A stretch of DNA of 59,740 bases from Actinomycetota bacterium (GCA_029265315.1 JAJUJM010000012.1:1-59740); one strand, 5' to 3'; shown: positions 1-8,811, counted from the stretch's first letter. A program made the numbers and translations. The notes: generated by a model not told the origin, from the sequence alone.

Positions 1-246
1 CATCTCACGAACGATACTCGGCGCAGTGCCGTCGACCTCGACCGGCACGAAGGACTCGGCGAAACGGGGGTGCGTGGCCAGATACCCTTCGAGCTCACCC
101 CGCAGGCGCACCACCTCGGCGAGCGCCTCCTGGCCCAGGTCACGCTCCGCATGGACCATGAGGTCCGTCTCGGCGCGCACCACACGGAAGCCGACGAGCC
201 CTTCGGGCCGCACGACGGTTCGATACCACCTGGGTTCAAAAGCCAT
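1..246 (-). CDS. UPF0280 family protein (COG2122), N-terminal part
   Basis: Partial gene running off the left edge; 82 codons are visible from an ATG at 246, preceded by a GGGGTGAT ribosome site. The N-terminus reads MAFEPRWYRTVV, followed by FRVVRAETDLMVHAERDL and a PSIVREM segment, which I recognise as the start of UPF0280 (ApbE-related). Established knowledge: the Methanosarcina homologue MA1715 supports efficient sulfide assimilation, together with the COG1900 and NIL/ferredoxin proteins that make homocysteine. Genes for both of those partners lie at 8409-9984, so this copy very probably serves the same pathway. Its biochemical role is unproven. It is divergent from the GGDEF gene; I see no convincing operator in the 273 bp between them. 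Confidence 0.8.
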   Translation of the reverse strand, partial: MAFEPRWYRTVVRPEGLVGFRVVRAETDLMVHAERDLGQEALAEVVRLRGELEGYLATHPRFAESFVPVEVDGTAPSIVREM

Positions 247-519
247 CACATCACCCCGAGAACCCGGAACGCCCGCCACGCCGAAGCGTCGCAGGCGTCC
301 CGTTCTCATGAAGAAGAACCCGGCTCATCACCGATGTCCCCCGCGACCACAGTATACGACGACGCGGAGTGTCACGTCACGCACCGCGTCCGACGACACA
401 TGTGCGCCGGACGACGGTTGTGTCTTCGCGCGAAAGCGGTATCGGTCGGTCTCTGAGCGTTGTCGCCGCGCGATACTGGGGAATCGTCTTGACGTGCACG
501 GAAGCGTGAAGGAGGTCTT

Positions 520-1548
520 GTGCGGGAGATCCTCGAGATGTGTGTCGAACTCGACCGTACCGCGGCAGTCACGTACGAGGAGCTCGCACGCCTGTGCACC
601 GATGCCGAACTGGGCACCACCTTCGCCAAGCTCGCCAAGGAGGAACGTCAGCACGTCGAATGGTGGTCGGAGCTGCTCGCGGCCTGGGATGCCGGACTGG
701 TGCCGGACATCGCCGACGAGCACGGCCTACTGCAGCGCTTGAAGGAGATCCGGAACGACCTGGCGGCCTCGCTCCCAGACGATCTCTCACTTCTGGACGA
801 GGACGGCATGCTGGACCTGGCCGTACGCTTCGAGTTCTTCATGCTCGACCACGCGTTCAGCGAGCTCACCGAACTCATGCAGCCGGGCGGTCACGCGATG
901 CGTCACGAAGCGTACTTCCGGCACGTGACACGCTTGATCGAGGCCGTCGAGGCCCACCACTCACAACGTCGGCTCGCGGGGTTCCTCGCCCATGTCCTGC
1001 TCAAGGTGTACCGAGACCAGCAACGTATGGCGTCTCTGGCCGTGCGCGATCAGCTGACGGGCCTGTACAACCGCCGCGGCCTGCTCGGCCACCTGCGTCA
1101 GTGGCTCGCATGGTCCGCGCGGTACGGCCGGCCGTTGGCGGTGATACTCGTCGACGTCGATGAGTTCAAACGTGTGAACGACGTTCACGGACACATGGTC
1201 GGCGATCGGTCCTTGCGACTCGTGGCTGATGCGTTGCGCGGGGGAGTCCGCACGTCTGACGTCCTGGGACGGTTCGGCGGCGACGAGTTCCTGGTGCTGG
1301 CGCCCGAGACGGACCGTGGCGAACTCCAGCAACTCATGGAGCGACTGATCACCTGCGTACGCGACTCCTCGGCCGCGGCACAGGACCTGCCCGACCTCAC
1401 GGTGAGCGTCGGCGGCTCCTGGACCAACGGCGGCATCGCGATAGAGCCGGAGGTCATCATCGCGGCCGCGGACGCATCGCTGTACGAAGCGAAGGCCGAT
1501 GGGCGCGATCGGGCCGGTGCGCCGAGGTCGTTCGCATCAGTCGACTGA
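520..1548 (+). CDS. Ferritin-like diiron domain fused to a GGDEF diguanylate cyclase
   Basis: 342 aa from GTG, with AAGGAGGT placed 3-4 nt before it. Residues about 1-165 form a four-helix ferritin/rubrerythrin-like domain. It carries glutamates near E20/E21, an E42-R-Q-H45 motif, E105, and E144-A-H-H147, so two E-x-x-H half-sites as expected for a diiron centre. Residues about 170-342 are a diguanylate cyclase with an intact GGDEF at 253-257 and an RTSD inhibitory (I-site) motif five residues upstream. It should therefore make cyclic di-GMP from two GTP and be subject to product inhibition. There is no signal peptide or membrane span, so it is a soluble cytoplasmic protein. The inferred role is turning oxygen, peroxide or iron status into a second-messenger signal. 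It converges on lipA with a 12-nt overlap. Confidence 0.88.
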   Translation: MREILEMCVELDRTAAVTYEELARLCTDAELGTTFAKLAKEERQHVEWWSELLAAWDAGLVPDIADEHGLLQRLKEIRNDLAASLPDDLSLLDEDGMLDLAVRFEFFMLDHAFSELTELMQPGGHAMRHEAYFRHVTRLIEAVEAHHSQRRLAGFLAHVLLKVYRDQQRMASLAVRDQLTGLYNRRGLLGHLRQWLAWSARYGRPLAVILVDVDEFKRVNDVHGHMVGDRSLRLVADALRGGVRTSDVLGRFGGDEFLVLAPETDRGELQQLMERLITCVRDSSAAAQDLPDLTVSVGGSWTNGGIAIEPEVIIAAADASLYEAKADGRDRAGAPRSFASVD

Positions 1549-2454
1549 CGCTGTCTGGCTGTGGCGCTCGGCTGCGAGCTCCCCCGCGTGATAGCTCGAC
1601 CGTACGAACGGCGCCGACGCGACTGCGGAGAACCCCATCCGGTAGCCCTCGCGGGCCAGGTCGGCGAACTCACTCGGCTCGACGAAACGCCTGACTGGCA
1701 GGTGTTCTGGGCTGGGCCTCAGGTACTGGCCCAGCGTGAGCAGCTCGACGCCCGCTTCGCGCAGGTCACGCATGACCTCGCGCACCTCATCGACGCGTTC
1801 GCCGAGACCCAGCATGAGTCCTGACTTTGTCGGCACGCGTGGCGCCACCTGTCGGCTTCGCGCCAACACGGCGAGGCTTCGGGCGTAATCGGCTTCAGGG
1901 CGCACCTCCGGGTAGAGTCGCGGCACCGTCTCCACGTTGTGGTTGAAGACGTCAGGCGCCGCCTCGAGCACGAGGTCCACCGACTCCAGCCGGCCGCCGA
2001 AGTCACTCGTCAAGACCTCCACTGCCGCGTCGGGAACCTCGCTTCGCACAGCCTCGATGACCGCGACGAAGTGAGCAGCGCCCCCGTCGTCGAGGTCATC
2101 ACGGGTGACGGTCGTTATCACGACGTGGCGAAGGCCAAGACGTCTGGCCGCCTCGGCCACCCGCCGGGGCTCATCGGGATCGAGCGGCTCAGGGTGTCTC
2201 GATTCGACCGCACAGAATCTGCATCCACGTGTGCAGACACCACCCATGATCATGAACGTGGCGGTCCCTGCGCTGTAGCACTCACCGCGGTTGGGGCACT
2301 TGGCGGACTCGCAGACGGTGTGAAGGTCGAGCTCGCTCACGAGCCGGCCGACCTCGGAGTATGCCCCCGGACGCGCCAACGGTCTGCGGAGCCACGCGGG
2401 CATCCGGGCCCGTCGCCCCTGACCTGCCGTGTTCGAATCGAATCCGTCCGCCAT
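1537..2454 (-). CDS. lipA: Lipoyl synthase
   Basis: Radical-SAM enzyme that inserts two sulfurs into protein-bound octanoyl groups to give lipoyl cofactor. Both iron-sulfur clusters are visible: the auxiliary motif CESAKCPNRGEC and the radical-SAM motif CTRGCRFC, followed by DLDDGGA and the family's VFNHNVETVPRLYPEVRP segment. The C-terminal region ends with the usual SSYHAGE serine-containing motif. In-frame starts exist at 2475 (GTG), 2466 and 2454. I chose 2454 because a TATGCT box lies 7 nt upstream and no ribosome site is visible, which fits a leaderless start. It lies next to lpdA, the lipoamide-using partner. No lipB, lplA or lipoylated complex gene is in the window. Confidence 0.93.
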   Translation of the reverse strand: MADGFDSNTAGQGRRARMPAWLRRPLARPGAYSEVGRLVSELDLHTVCESAKCPNRGECYSAGTATFMIMGGVCTRGCRFCAVESRHPEPLDPDEPRRVAEAARRLGLRHVVITTVTRDDLDDGGAAHFVAVIEAVRSEVPDAAVEVLTSDFGGRLESVDLVLEAAPDVFNHNVETVPRLYPEVRPEADYARSLAVLARSRQVAPRVPTKSGLMLGLGERVDEVREVMRDLREAGVELLTLGQYLRPSPEHLPVRRFVEPSEFADLAREGYRMGFSAVASAPFVRSSYHAGELAAERHSQTASVD

Positions 2455-2461
2455 GGCCGCG

Positions 2462-2467
2462 AGCATA
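2462..2467 (-). promoter_or_regulatory. Possible -10 element for a leaderless lipA transcript
   Basis: TATGCT followed by 7 nt and then the ATG at 2454. No Shine-Dalgarno sequence is visible. It sits in the short gap after lpdA, so lipA may be transcribed separately as well as by read-through. Confidence 0.35.
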
Positions 2468-2497
2468 CCATGCACGGACCGGCCGGGGCCCAGCGCT

Positions 2498-3880
2498 TCA
2501 GACTCGGCCCGCCGCGTCCAAGGCCGCGAACTTGATGACCTCGCTCACCGTGGGGTGCGCGTGCACCGTGTGGGCCAGGGCGCCTACGGTGATGCCGTGA
2601 CGCATCGCCACCGCGACCTCGTGGATGATCTCGACGGCGTGCGGGCCTACGATCTGGCAACCGAGGATGCGACCGGTCCCCTTCTGTGCGACGAGCTGTA
2701 CGAAGCCGTCCCCTTCGCCCTCGCCGAGCGCCTTGCCGTTGGCCGAGAACTTCGCGACGGCCTGCACCGCGTCGAGCCCGCGCTCCTTCGCGCCGTCCTT
2801 GCTGCGGCCCACCACCGCGACCTCAGGGAACGTGTAGACGCACGCCGGGATGCAGTCGTAGTCGACCGTCTCGACAGGCGATTCGCCGCGCAGGACCGAG
2901 ACGGCGTTGCGGGCGGCGGCGACTCCCTCCTCCTCGGCCACGTGCGCGAGCATCATGCCGCCGATGGCATCGCCTATCGCCCACACGCCCGCGACCGACG
3001 TGGCGAAATGCTCGTCCACATGGATGGCACGCCGGTCGAACTCGATCCCTGCTTCCTCGAAGCCGAGGCCAGCGGTGTTCGGCACCCGCCCCACCGCACT
3101 CATGACGACGTCGGCGACGAGCGTCGCGCCTGAACGCAGCGTCGCCCTCATGCGACCGTCCGCCCCGCGCTCCACGGCGTCGACGGCGTCGCCCAGGTGA
3201 AACTCGACGCCCATCTCCTCGAGCTTGGTCTGAGCGAGGCGCACGACGCGCTTGTCATTGCCCGGCAGGACCTGCTCCATGAGCTCGACCACGGTGACAC
3301 GAGACCCGAACGCCGCGTAGGCGCACGCGAACTCAAGGCCGATCACGCCGCCACCGATGATGATGATCTCGTCGGGTATCCGGTCGAGCGACACCGCGTC
3401 ATCGCTCGTCCACACACCATCCATGTCGTGGTCGATGTTGGGCAGCCTGAAGACGATGGAGCCTGTCGCGATGATGACGGCGTCGGCATCGACGGTCTGC
3501 GTGCCGCCGTCCGTGAGCGCGACCGCGATCGAAGTCGGCGACACAAGGCGACCCTGACCATACACGACGTCGACTCTGAGCCGCTTGGCCGAGCTCTCGA
3601 TCTGACCGACCAGCTCGTCGACCACACCCTGCTTGCGTGAGCGCAACGCAGCGACGTCGACACTCGCCACCGCCGCGTTCAGTCCGAACTCCGCTGCGTG
3701 ACGCGTGTCCGCCACGATGTGGGCGGAGCGCAGTATCGTCTTCGTCGGGATACATCCCCAGTTCAGGCATGTGCCGCCGAGTCGTTCGCGTTCGATGAGA
3801 ACGACCTCGGCGCCCAGACGCGCCGCCTCGAACGCGGCCGAATAGCCGCCCGGGCCACCACCGAGCACAGCGATTCGCAT
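2498..3880 (-). CDS. lpdA: Dihydrolipoyl dehydrogenase
   Basis: 460 aa FAD-dependent pyridine nucleotide-disulfide oxidoreductase that reoxidises dihydrolipoamide with NAD+. It starts MRIAVLGGGPGGY (FAD-binding dinucleotide fold) and has the redox-active pair C38/C43 in GGTCLNWGC. A second nucleotide-binding fold appears at IIGGGVIGLEFA, and the dimerisation domain carries the catalytic HAHPTVSE. The start at 3880 has GGAGG 8 nt upstream; the open frame extends 7 codons further without support. Neighbours are lipA downstream and metF upstream. No E1/E2 component is nearby, so it may serve the glycine cleavage system or a 2-oxoacid complex elsewhere, or work with the folate enzymes beside it. 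Confidence 0.93.
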   Translation of the reverse strand: MRIAVLGGGPGGYSAAFEAARLGAEVVLIERERLGGTCLNWGCIPTKTILRSAHIVADTRHAAEFGLNAAVASVDVAALRSRKQGVVDELVGQIESSAKRLRVDVVYGQGRLVSPTSIAVALTDGGTQTVDADAVIIATGSIVFRLPNIDHDMDGVWTSDDAVSLDRIPDEIIIIGGGVIGLEFACAYAAFGSRVTVVELMEQVLPGNDKRVVRLAQTKLEEMGVEFHLGDAVDAVERGADGRMRATLRSGATLVADVVMSAVGRVPNTAGLGFEEAGIEFDRRAIHVDEHFATSVAGVWAIGDAIGGMMLAHVAEEEGVAAARNAVSVLRGESPVETVDYDCIPACVYTFPEVAVVGRSKDGAKERGLDAVQAVAKFSANGKALGEGEGDGFVQLVAQKGTGRILGCQIVGPHAVEIIHEVAVAMRHGITVGALAHTVHAHPTVSEVIKFAALDAAGRV

Positions 3881-3947
3881 GAAGACAGCCTCCGTATGCA
3901 CGCAACGGTCAGAAAGTCCGACGATTCTAGCACGAGAGCGGATGCGA

Positions 3948-4820
3948 TCAGGCGAGCCCGGCGCCCTCGACGATGCTCACGAGGGCCTCGTCGGCGCCGA
4001 GCGGCATGATGTGGACCCCGTCGACGACGTCTCGCAACGCCACGACCTGCTCGGTCGCGAGCTCGACGGCCTCTTCGAGCGGGTTCGGCGACTCGGTTAT
4101 CCGCTTGGCGAGGTGCTCGGGGACCATGAGTCCGGCCAACCGTTCGTTGATGAAGCGGATGACACGGGCGCTCTTGAGCAGGAGCACCCCGGCGATGACC
4201 TTCGCACCTGCCTCGCGCAGGACCGCCGCACGCTCCGCGAACACGTCGACGTCCATCACCGCCTGGGTCTGGAAGAAGCGTGCGCCGGCCTCGATCTTCT
4301 GGAGCGCGCGCTCGAGCTGGATGTCGGAGGGCTCCGCCTCAGGGAACGCGGCCGCCCCGAGCAGGAAGTCGCACCCGCCGTCAAGCGGCGCGCCGTTCAT
4401 GTCGACGCCCTCATTCAAGCCCCGCGCGACCTCGAGCAGCTGCGTCGAGTCGAGGTCGAAGACGCCCTTCGCCTTGGGATGGTCGCCGCCGCGGGGATCG
4501 TCGCCTGTCACGATGAGCACGTTCTCAAGGCCAAGTGTCCACGCGGCGAGCAGGTCGCTTTGCAGTGCCAAGCGGTTCCGGTCGCGGCACGTCTGTTGGA
4601 AGATGGGCTCGCTTCCCGCCTCGAGCACGGCTCGTGACGCCGCCAAGGAACTCAGGTGCAACGTCGCACCTTGGTTGTCGGTGACGTTGATGGCGTGGCA
4701 GTACGGGGCGATCCGGTCCACGCTCGCCAACATGGCTCCCAGGTCCGTCCCGTGAGGGGGCGCCACCTCACCGGTCACGACGAACTGTCCGACATCGAGC
4801 GCATCGCGCAGCTTGCTCAC
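3948..4820 (-). CDS. metF: 5,10-methylenetetrahydrofolate reductase
   Basis: 290 aa, close to the usual size for a bacterial MetF TIM barrel. It reduces methylene-THF to methyl-THF. Family features include the early GEVAPPHG glutamate region, NVTDNQGA, the flavin/folate loop VLIVTGDDP, and the late FFQTQAVMDVD segment. The ATG overlaps the end of metV by 4 nt, so the two are translationally coupled. MetF/MetV pairs are typical of anaerobes and acetogens, where MetV acts as an iron-sulfur or zinc partner. Methyl-THF made here would feed the corrinoid methyltransferase encoded two genes upstream. Confidence 0.94.
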   Translation of the reverse strand: MSKLRDALDVGQFVVTGEVAPPHGTDLGAMLASVDRIAPYCHAINVTDNQGATLHLSSLAASRAVLEAGSEPIFQQTCRDRNRLALQSDLLAAWTLGLENVLIVTGDDPRGGDHPKAKGVFDLDSTQLLEVARGLNEGVDMNGAPLDGGCDFLLGAAAFPEAEPSDIQLERALQKIEAGARFFQTQAVMDVDVFAERAAVLREAGAKVIAGVLLLKSARVIRFINERLAGLMVPEHLAKRITESPNPLEEAVELATEQVVALRDVVDGVHIMPLGADEALVSIVEGAGLA

Positions 4821-5518
4821 GAGCGACCCCCTTGGGTCACGTCATGCCGCTTGCGGGCATCACGCCTGCGCTCCTCGCGCAGACTGAGCGATCCCGGCTT
4901 GAGCTTCGCCGAGAAGTCCTTCGGCGGGACGACCTTCGCGGCGACCCTGCCCTGCTCGGCGAGCCGACGACGGATGCGCACGTGAGCGCACTCTCGATCG
5001 GTGAGCACCTCGCACATCCCGTCCCACATGCCTCCGCACGGACCGTTGAGAAGCCCCTTCGGGCACGTGGTGACCGGACAGATCCCCGCCGTCAGGTCCA
5101 AGACACAGTCGCCGCACGTCTGGCACCGCTCCTCGAAGACACCCGCGCGGATGACGTTGCCCAGAAAAACACTCTCCAGACCGGGGAACACGGGCCTGTC
5201 CACACTGTCGGCCACTGTCTGCACGCCGGCCCCGCACGAGAGCACGAGCACCGCGTCCGCCGCAGCGATGTCGCCCACCCGCTTGCGTGTCTCGAGCTTC
5301 GTGCCGCCAAGATGACAGGCGACCTCACCCACGGCCCAGCCAGTCACCTCGTACCCCGCATCGCGCAACTGCGCCGCCATGGCCTCCAATTCGGGCTCGC
5401 CACCCGTCTTGGCCACCGTCGCGCACTGGCCGCATCCCATCAGGAACACACGCTTGGCGCCTATCCCCTCGAGGTTGGCGATGATGCGCGAGAAGTCGCG
5501 CGGCTTCGTGATTATCAT
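4817..5518 (-). CDS. metV: MetV: methylenetetrahydrofolate reductase C-terminal-type partner
   Basis: 233 aa, cysteine-rich throughout. An MGCGQCAT motif near residue 28 and a later cluster (CQTCGDC, then CPVTTCPKGLLNGPCGG) match the MetV family (MTHFR C-terminal domain protein). Established knowledge: in acetogens MetV forms a complex with MetF and is needed for methylene-THF reduction, with cysteine ligands for metal or Fe-S clusters. Here it lies 6 nt after the methionine synthase-like gene and overlaps metF by 4 nt, so the three are probably one transcript. The last 40 residues are basic and low in complexity, probably a flexible tail. Confidence 0.9.
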   Translation of the reverse strand: MIITKPRDFSRIIANLEGIGAKRVFLMGCGQCATVAKTGGEPELEAMAAQLRDAGYEVTGWAVGEVACHLGGTKLETRKRVGDIAAADAVLVLSCGAGVQTVADSVDRPVFPGLESVFLGNVIRAGVFEERCQTCGDCVLDLTAGICPVTTCPKGLLNGPCGGMWDGMCEVLTDRECAHVRIRRRLAEQGRVAAKVVPPKDFSAKLKPGSLSLREERRRDARKRHDVTQGGRS

Positions 5519-5524
5519 GACCGC

Positions 5525-7990
5525 CTACGCTTTCCGTCCGATGCTCGCGCCCACGACGCTCACGCAGCCGGGCGCATCGGGAGCATACCCCGCCCCCACC
5601 TGTTCCGCCCATTCGGGTGTGACGACCGCTCCTCCGACGAACACTCCCACGTCGGGAGCGGCCTCTCGCACAGCCGCGACCGTGTCGCGCATCGCGGGGA
5701 GCGTCGTCGTCATCAGCGCGGACAGACACACCGCGTCAGCATCGGCCGCCGCCGCCACGACCACCTCCGGGGCGACATCGACGCCCAGGTCGGCCACCTC
5801 GTAACCTTGGCTTTCGAGAAGTGATACGCAGATGTCCTTGCCGATGGAGTGGATGTCGCCTTTCACCGTCGCGAACACCACGCGCCCGGGGCTCGCTGCT
5901 GCCCCTTCACCGGGAAGGTGCTGCTTGACCCGTGCGACCGCGGCCTTCATCGCATCCGCCGCGACCATCATCTGAGGCAGGAACACCTCGCCGCGCCCGT
6001 AGGCGTCCCCCAGTCTCTGGATGGTGGGCGTCAACACCGCGCCGATGACGTCCTCTGGCGCCATGCCCGCCCCGACCAAGGCGTCCACGAGCCGCGGGGT
6101 CACGTCGGCGTCCCCTCGCAGCACCGCCGCCTCGAGCGCGTCGCGCGGGTCGCTCTCATCGATCGGACCCCCGGCGTCCGGGCCGCCCGTCCCGCCCACG
6201 ACGCCTGAGGCCGCGTGCTCCAGAGCCCCCGCGTACGCCGCCTCCCAAGCCGGCCAGGCATCACCGTGCGCGTCCACGGCCTCACCCGCTGCGCGCGCTT
6301 GGTTGACGAGCCTCACGGCCTCCATGACGACGTGGTCGTTCGGGTTCACGATCGCGGCATCCAGGCCAGCGGCGACGGCGGCCGTCAAGAACGCCGCGTT
6401 CAGCAGCGGACGGTCCGGCAGGCCGTGGCTCACGTTGCTCACCCCGAGCACCGTCGAAAGCCCGAGGTCCTTGGCCGCCCGGGTGGCCGCGACCGTGACG
6501 CCGGCCGCACTCGCATCGGTCGCCGCGGTCATGACGAGTGAGTCCACGACAAGGTCACCATCGTCCAGACCCTGCCGGCGAGCGGCATCTCTCACACGCT
6601 CGATCACAGCGATTCGGCCGTCGGCATCACCGGGGATGCCGGCATCGTCGAGTGCGAGCGCCACGACGGCGGCACCGTACCGTTTCACCAACGGCAACAC
6701 CGCCGACAGTGACTCCGGGTCTCCGTTCACGCTGTTGACCAGTGCGCGACCCGGATAGACACGAAGCGCGGCCTCGAGCGCGACCGGGTCGGTCGTGTCC
6801 AGTACCAGCGGCAGGTCCGTCGTCGAGACCAACGCGAGGACCGCGGCAGGCAGTGCGATGGCCGCGTCGACTCCTGCCGCGCCCACGTTCACGTCGAGCA
6901 GGTCCGCGCCGGCCCGTTCCTGCTCGACCGCGAACGAACGGACCACGCTCATCGATCCGGCGAGAAGCGCGTCCTTGAGCGCTGGCTTGCCGGTCGGGTT
7001 GATGCGCTCGCCGATCACCCGGAGCGGTTGCCCCGCCCCTATCGGCACCACGCGCCGGGGACCGGCGAGCACCGTGACGCCCGTGAACCCCCGCCCGGCC
7101 ACCTCGACGCAGTCCTTGTCAGCGATCGCATCAGCGATCGCCCCTGTGAACGACGGCGAGGACCCGCAGCACGAACCGACGGCCGCCACTCCCGCTGCTC
7201 GCGCCGCCTCAGCGAACGCCCCCATCTCATCGGGCGTACCCGGGAAGACCGTGTTCCCTTCCTCGTCGAGGTGCGGGAGCCCGGCGTTGGGCTGTACGAC
7301 GACCGGCAACGTCGTCGCGGCGACCATGCGCGCTGCAAGCGGCAGCATCTGCTCCGGTCCCAGCCCGCAGTTGAGTCCCACCGCCGAGGCCCCGGCCGCC
7401 TCGAGGACCACGGCCGCTGTCTCCGGGTCTGTGCCGGACAGGTCCATCCGCCCTTGGAGGCCCATGGTCACACTGGCGATCACCGGCAGGTCGGTGACGC
7501 TGCGTGCGGCCAGTACGGCACATCTGGCCTCCGCGATGTCCGTGAACGTCTCGAGGAGGATCGCGTCAGGCTCCTCGGCCGCGAGAGCAGCCGCCTGCTC
7601 AGCGAACGCGGCGAACACCTCGTCGAACGTCGCGGTCCCGAGCGGCTCCATGACAAGCCCCGTCGGGCCCATGTCAGCGAGGACATGTGGGGCCCCGTGC
7701 CGTCGCGCTATCCGCACCGCGGCTCGGTTGAGCTCCTCGACGCGGTCTTCGAGACCGTACTCGGCGAGCTTGGGCGCGGAACCTCCGAACGTGTTCGTGA
7801 TCGTGCAGTCCGATCCGGCCAGCTTGTAGTAGTGCAGTATCTGGGCCACGATCTCCGGTTCGGTGACGTTGATCAACTCCGGCGCGGTGCCCGGGGAGAT
7901 GCCGGCGCGCTGGAGCATCGTGCCCATCGCTCCGTCGAGCACGAGCATCTCCCGCCCCAGTCTCCGCATGATGTCGGGCATCGTCTTCAC
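5525..7990 (-). CDS. Corrinoid methionine synthase without the AdoMet activation domain
   Basis: 821 aa. Residues 1-300 are a homocysteine S-methyltransferase barrel with its zinc cysteines intact: C208 in GLNCG and C274/C275 in GSCCGSSP. Residues about 320-590 are a pterin-binding barrel (VIGERINPTGK). Residues about 620-695 are the cobalamin cap, and residues 700-821 are the B12-binding domain with the cobalt-ligand motif D712-I-H714-S-I-G717. The C-terminal AdoMet-binding reactivation domain of classical MetH (about 1,200 aa) is absent. The enzyme should transfer methyl from methyl-THF to homocysteine through cobalamin. How oxidised cobalamin would be rescued is not evident from the window. 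Its ATG overlaps the upstream membrane protein gene by 4 nt; metV and metF follow. Confidence 0.9.
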   Translation of the reverse strand: MKTMPDIMRRLGREMLVLDGAMGTMLQRAGISPGTAPELINVTEPEIVAQILHYYKLAGSDCTITNTFGGSAPKLAEYGLEDRVEELNRAAVRIARRHGAPHVLADMGPTGLVMEPLGTATFDEVFAAFAEQAAALAAEEPDAILLETFTDIAEARCAVLAARSVTDLPVIASVTMGLQGRMDLSGTDPETAAVVLEAAGASAVGLNCGLGPEQMLPLAARMVAATTLPVVVQPNAGLPHLDEEGNTVFPGTPDEMGAFAEAARAAGVAAVGSCCGSSPSFTGAIADAIADKDCVEVAGRGFTGVTVLAGPRRVVPIGAGQPLRVIGERINPTGKPALKDALLAGSMSVVRSFAVEQERAGADLLDVNVGAAGVDAAIALPAAVLALVSTTDLPLVLDTTDPVALEAALRVYPGRALVNSVNGDPESLSAVLPLVKRYGAAVVALALDDAGIPGDADGRIAVIERVRDAARRQGLDDGDLVVDSLVMTAATDASAAGVTVAATRAAKDLGLSTVLGVSNVSHGLPDRPLLNAAFLTAAVAAGLDAAIVNPNDHVVMEAVRLVNQARAAGEAVDAHGDAWPAWEAAYAGALEHAASGVVGGTGGPDAGGPIDESDPRDALEAAVLRGDADVTPRLVDALVGAGMAPEDVIGAVLTPTIQRLGDAYGRGEVFLPQMMVAADAMKAAVARVKQHLPGEGAAASPGRVVFATVKGDIHSIGKDICVSLLESQGYEVADLGVDVAPEVVVAAAADADAVCLSALMTTTLPAMRDTVAAVREAAPDVGVFVGGAVVTPEWAEQVGAGYAPDAPGCVSVVGASIGRKA

Positions 7991-8397
7991 ACCTCCCGGG
8001 CCAAGTCGTCCGAATCCGACACGGACCCATGCTCTGTCGATGGCTTCTGCGCACCGGCGGCCGCTTCACGTGACTTGCCACGAACGTACGCGGCGGCCAT
8101 GAACCACAGCGAGCCGACACACATCACGCCCAGGACCGCCATCTCCAGGAGCGGCCAGACGCCGTACCAAGCGAGGAAAGTCTGAGCGTCTCCGCTGGCC
8201 AACGCATACACGACATCGGCGAGCGATGCGAGCAAGAGCGAGATCGTACACGCCTTGAGGTACCGGGCCGCCGCCACGCTGCCACGCGCTGCACCGACAA
8301 CGTACACCAGACAGTACCCGATGCTCGCCGCCATCACGATCAGAAAGCCCACCGGCACGAACGTGAGCGTCCACATGAGTTCGTATCCGTAGTACAC
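7987..8397 (-). CDS. Small integral membrane protein of unknown function
   Basis: 136 aa with three predicted membrane spans, roughly residues 8-34, 47-66 and 75-104, and a polar, acidic C-terminal tail of about 30 residues. I do not recognise the family. It lies between the NIL/ferredoxin gene (11-nt gap) and the methionine synthase gene (4-nt overlap), so it is almost certainly co-transcribed and translationally coupled with homocysteine and methionine synthesis. No cysteine-rich or transporter motif is visible. Possible roles, all inferred, include membrane tethering of the pathway or movement of sulfide, methionine or cobalamin. Confidence 0.75.
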   Translation of the reverse strand: MYYGYELMWTLTFVPVGFLIVMAASIGYCLVYVVGAARGSVAAARYLKACTISLLLASLADVVYALASGDAQTFLAWYGVWPLLEMAVLGVMCVGSLWFMAAAYVRGKSREAAAGAQKPSTEHGSVSDSDDLAREV

Positions 8398-8408
8398 GCT
8401 TGCCCCTG

Positions 8409-8810
8409 TCAGAACGTGAGCGAGATCGCGCGCCGCGGGCAGGCCACAACGCAGGCCTCACAGTAGACGCAGCGATCCTTGTCGAAGACGAGGTCCTCCC
8501 CGGACAACACGAGCGCTTTGGGTCGACAGACGGCCGTGCACAGGCCGCACGTGACGCAGCGGTCCTCGTCCAGACGGATGTCGCTCGCCGCCTCGCGGAC
8601 AGTGAGCCCTTGGGCCTCTAGAAAGCCGATCCCCTGTGCGATGGCCTCCTTGGCGCCGGTCACCTCGACGAGCATGCGCCCCTCCTGCCCAGGCTGTATC
8701 TGTGCCCGCAGTATGTTCGGGACGATGTCGTAGTCCTTGACCAAGTGGTACACGACCGGCTTCAAGGACTGCCGGGGCGGGAACGTGAGATCAAGGCGCT
8801 TCTTCGTCAT
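8409..8810 (-). CDS. NIL domain plus 2[4Fe-4S] ferredoxin protein of homocysteine synthesis
   Basis: 133 aa. Residues about 1-75 form a NIL (ACT-like) domain. Residues about 78-133 carry two ferredoxin motifs, CVTCGLCTAVCRP and CVYCEACVVACP, giving eight cysteines for two [4Fe-4S] clusters. Established knowledge: this architecture matches Methanosarcina MA1822, which works with the COG1900/DUF39 enzyme to make homocysteine from aspartate semialdehyde and sulfide and presumably supplies electrons. The gene follows the DUF39 gene after a 1-nt gap, consistent with a tight functional pair. It should be a cytoplasmic, oxygen-sensitive protein. Confidence 0.92.
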   Translation of the reverse strand: MTKKRLDLTFPPRQSLKPVVYHLVKDYDIVPNILRAQIQPGQEGRMLVEVTGAKEAIAQGIGFLEAQGLTVREAASDIRLDEDRCVTCGLCTAVCRPKALVLSGEDLVFDKDRCVYCEACVVACPRRAISLTF

Positions 8811-8811
8811 G

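Noticed and set aside
3948-7990. Complete Wood-Ljungdahl pathway
   Set aside because: MetF, MetV and a corrinoid methyltransferase are present, but no CODH/ACS, formyl-THF synthetase, FolD or AcsE is in the window. Methionine synthesis explains these genes.
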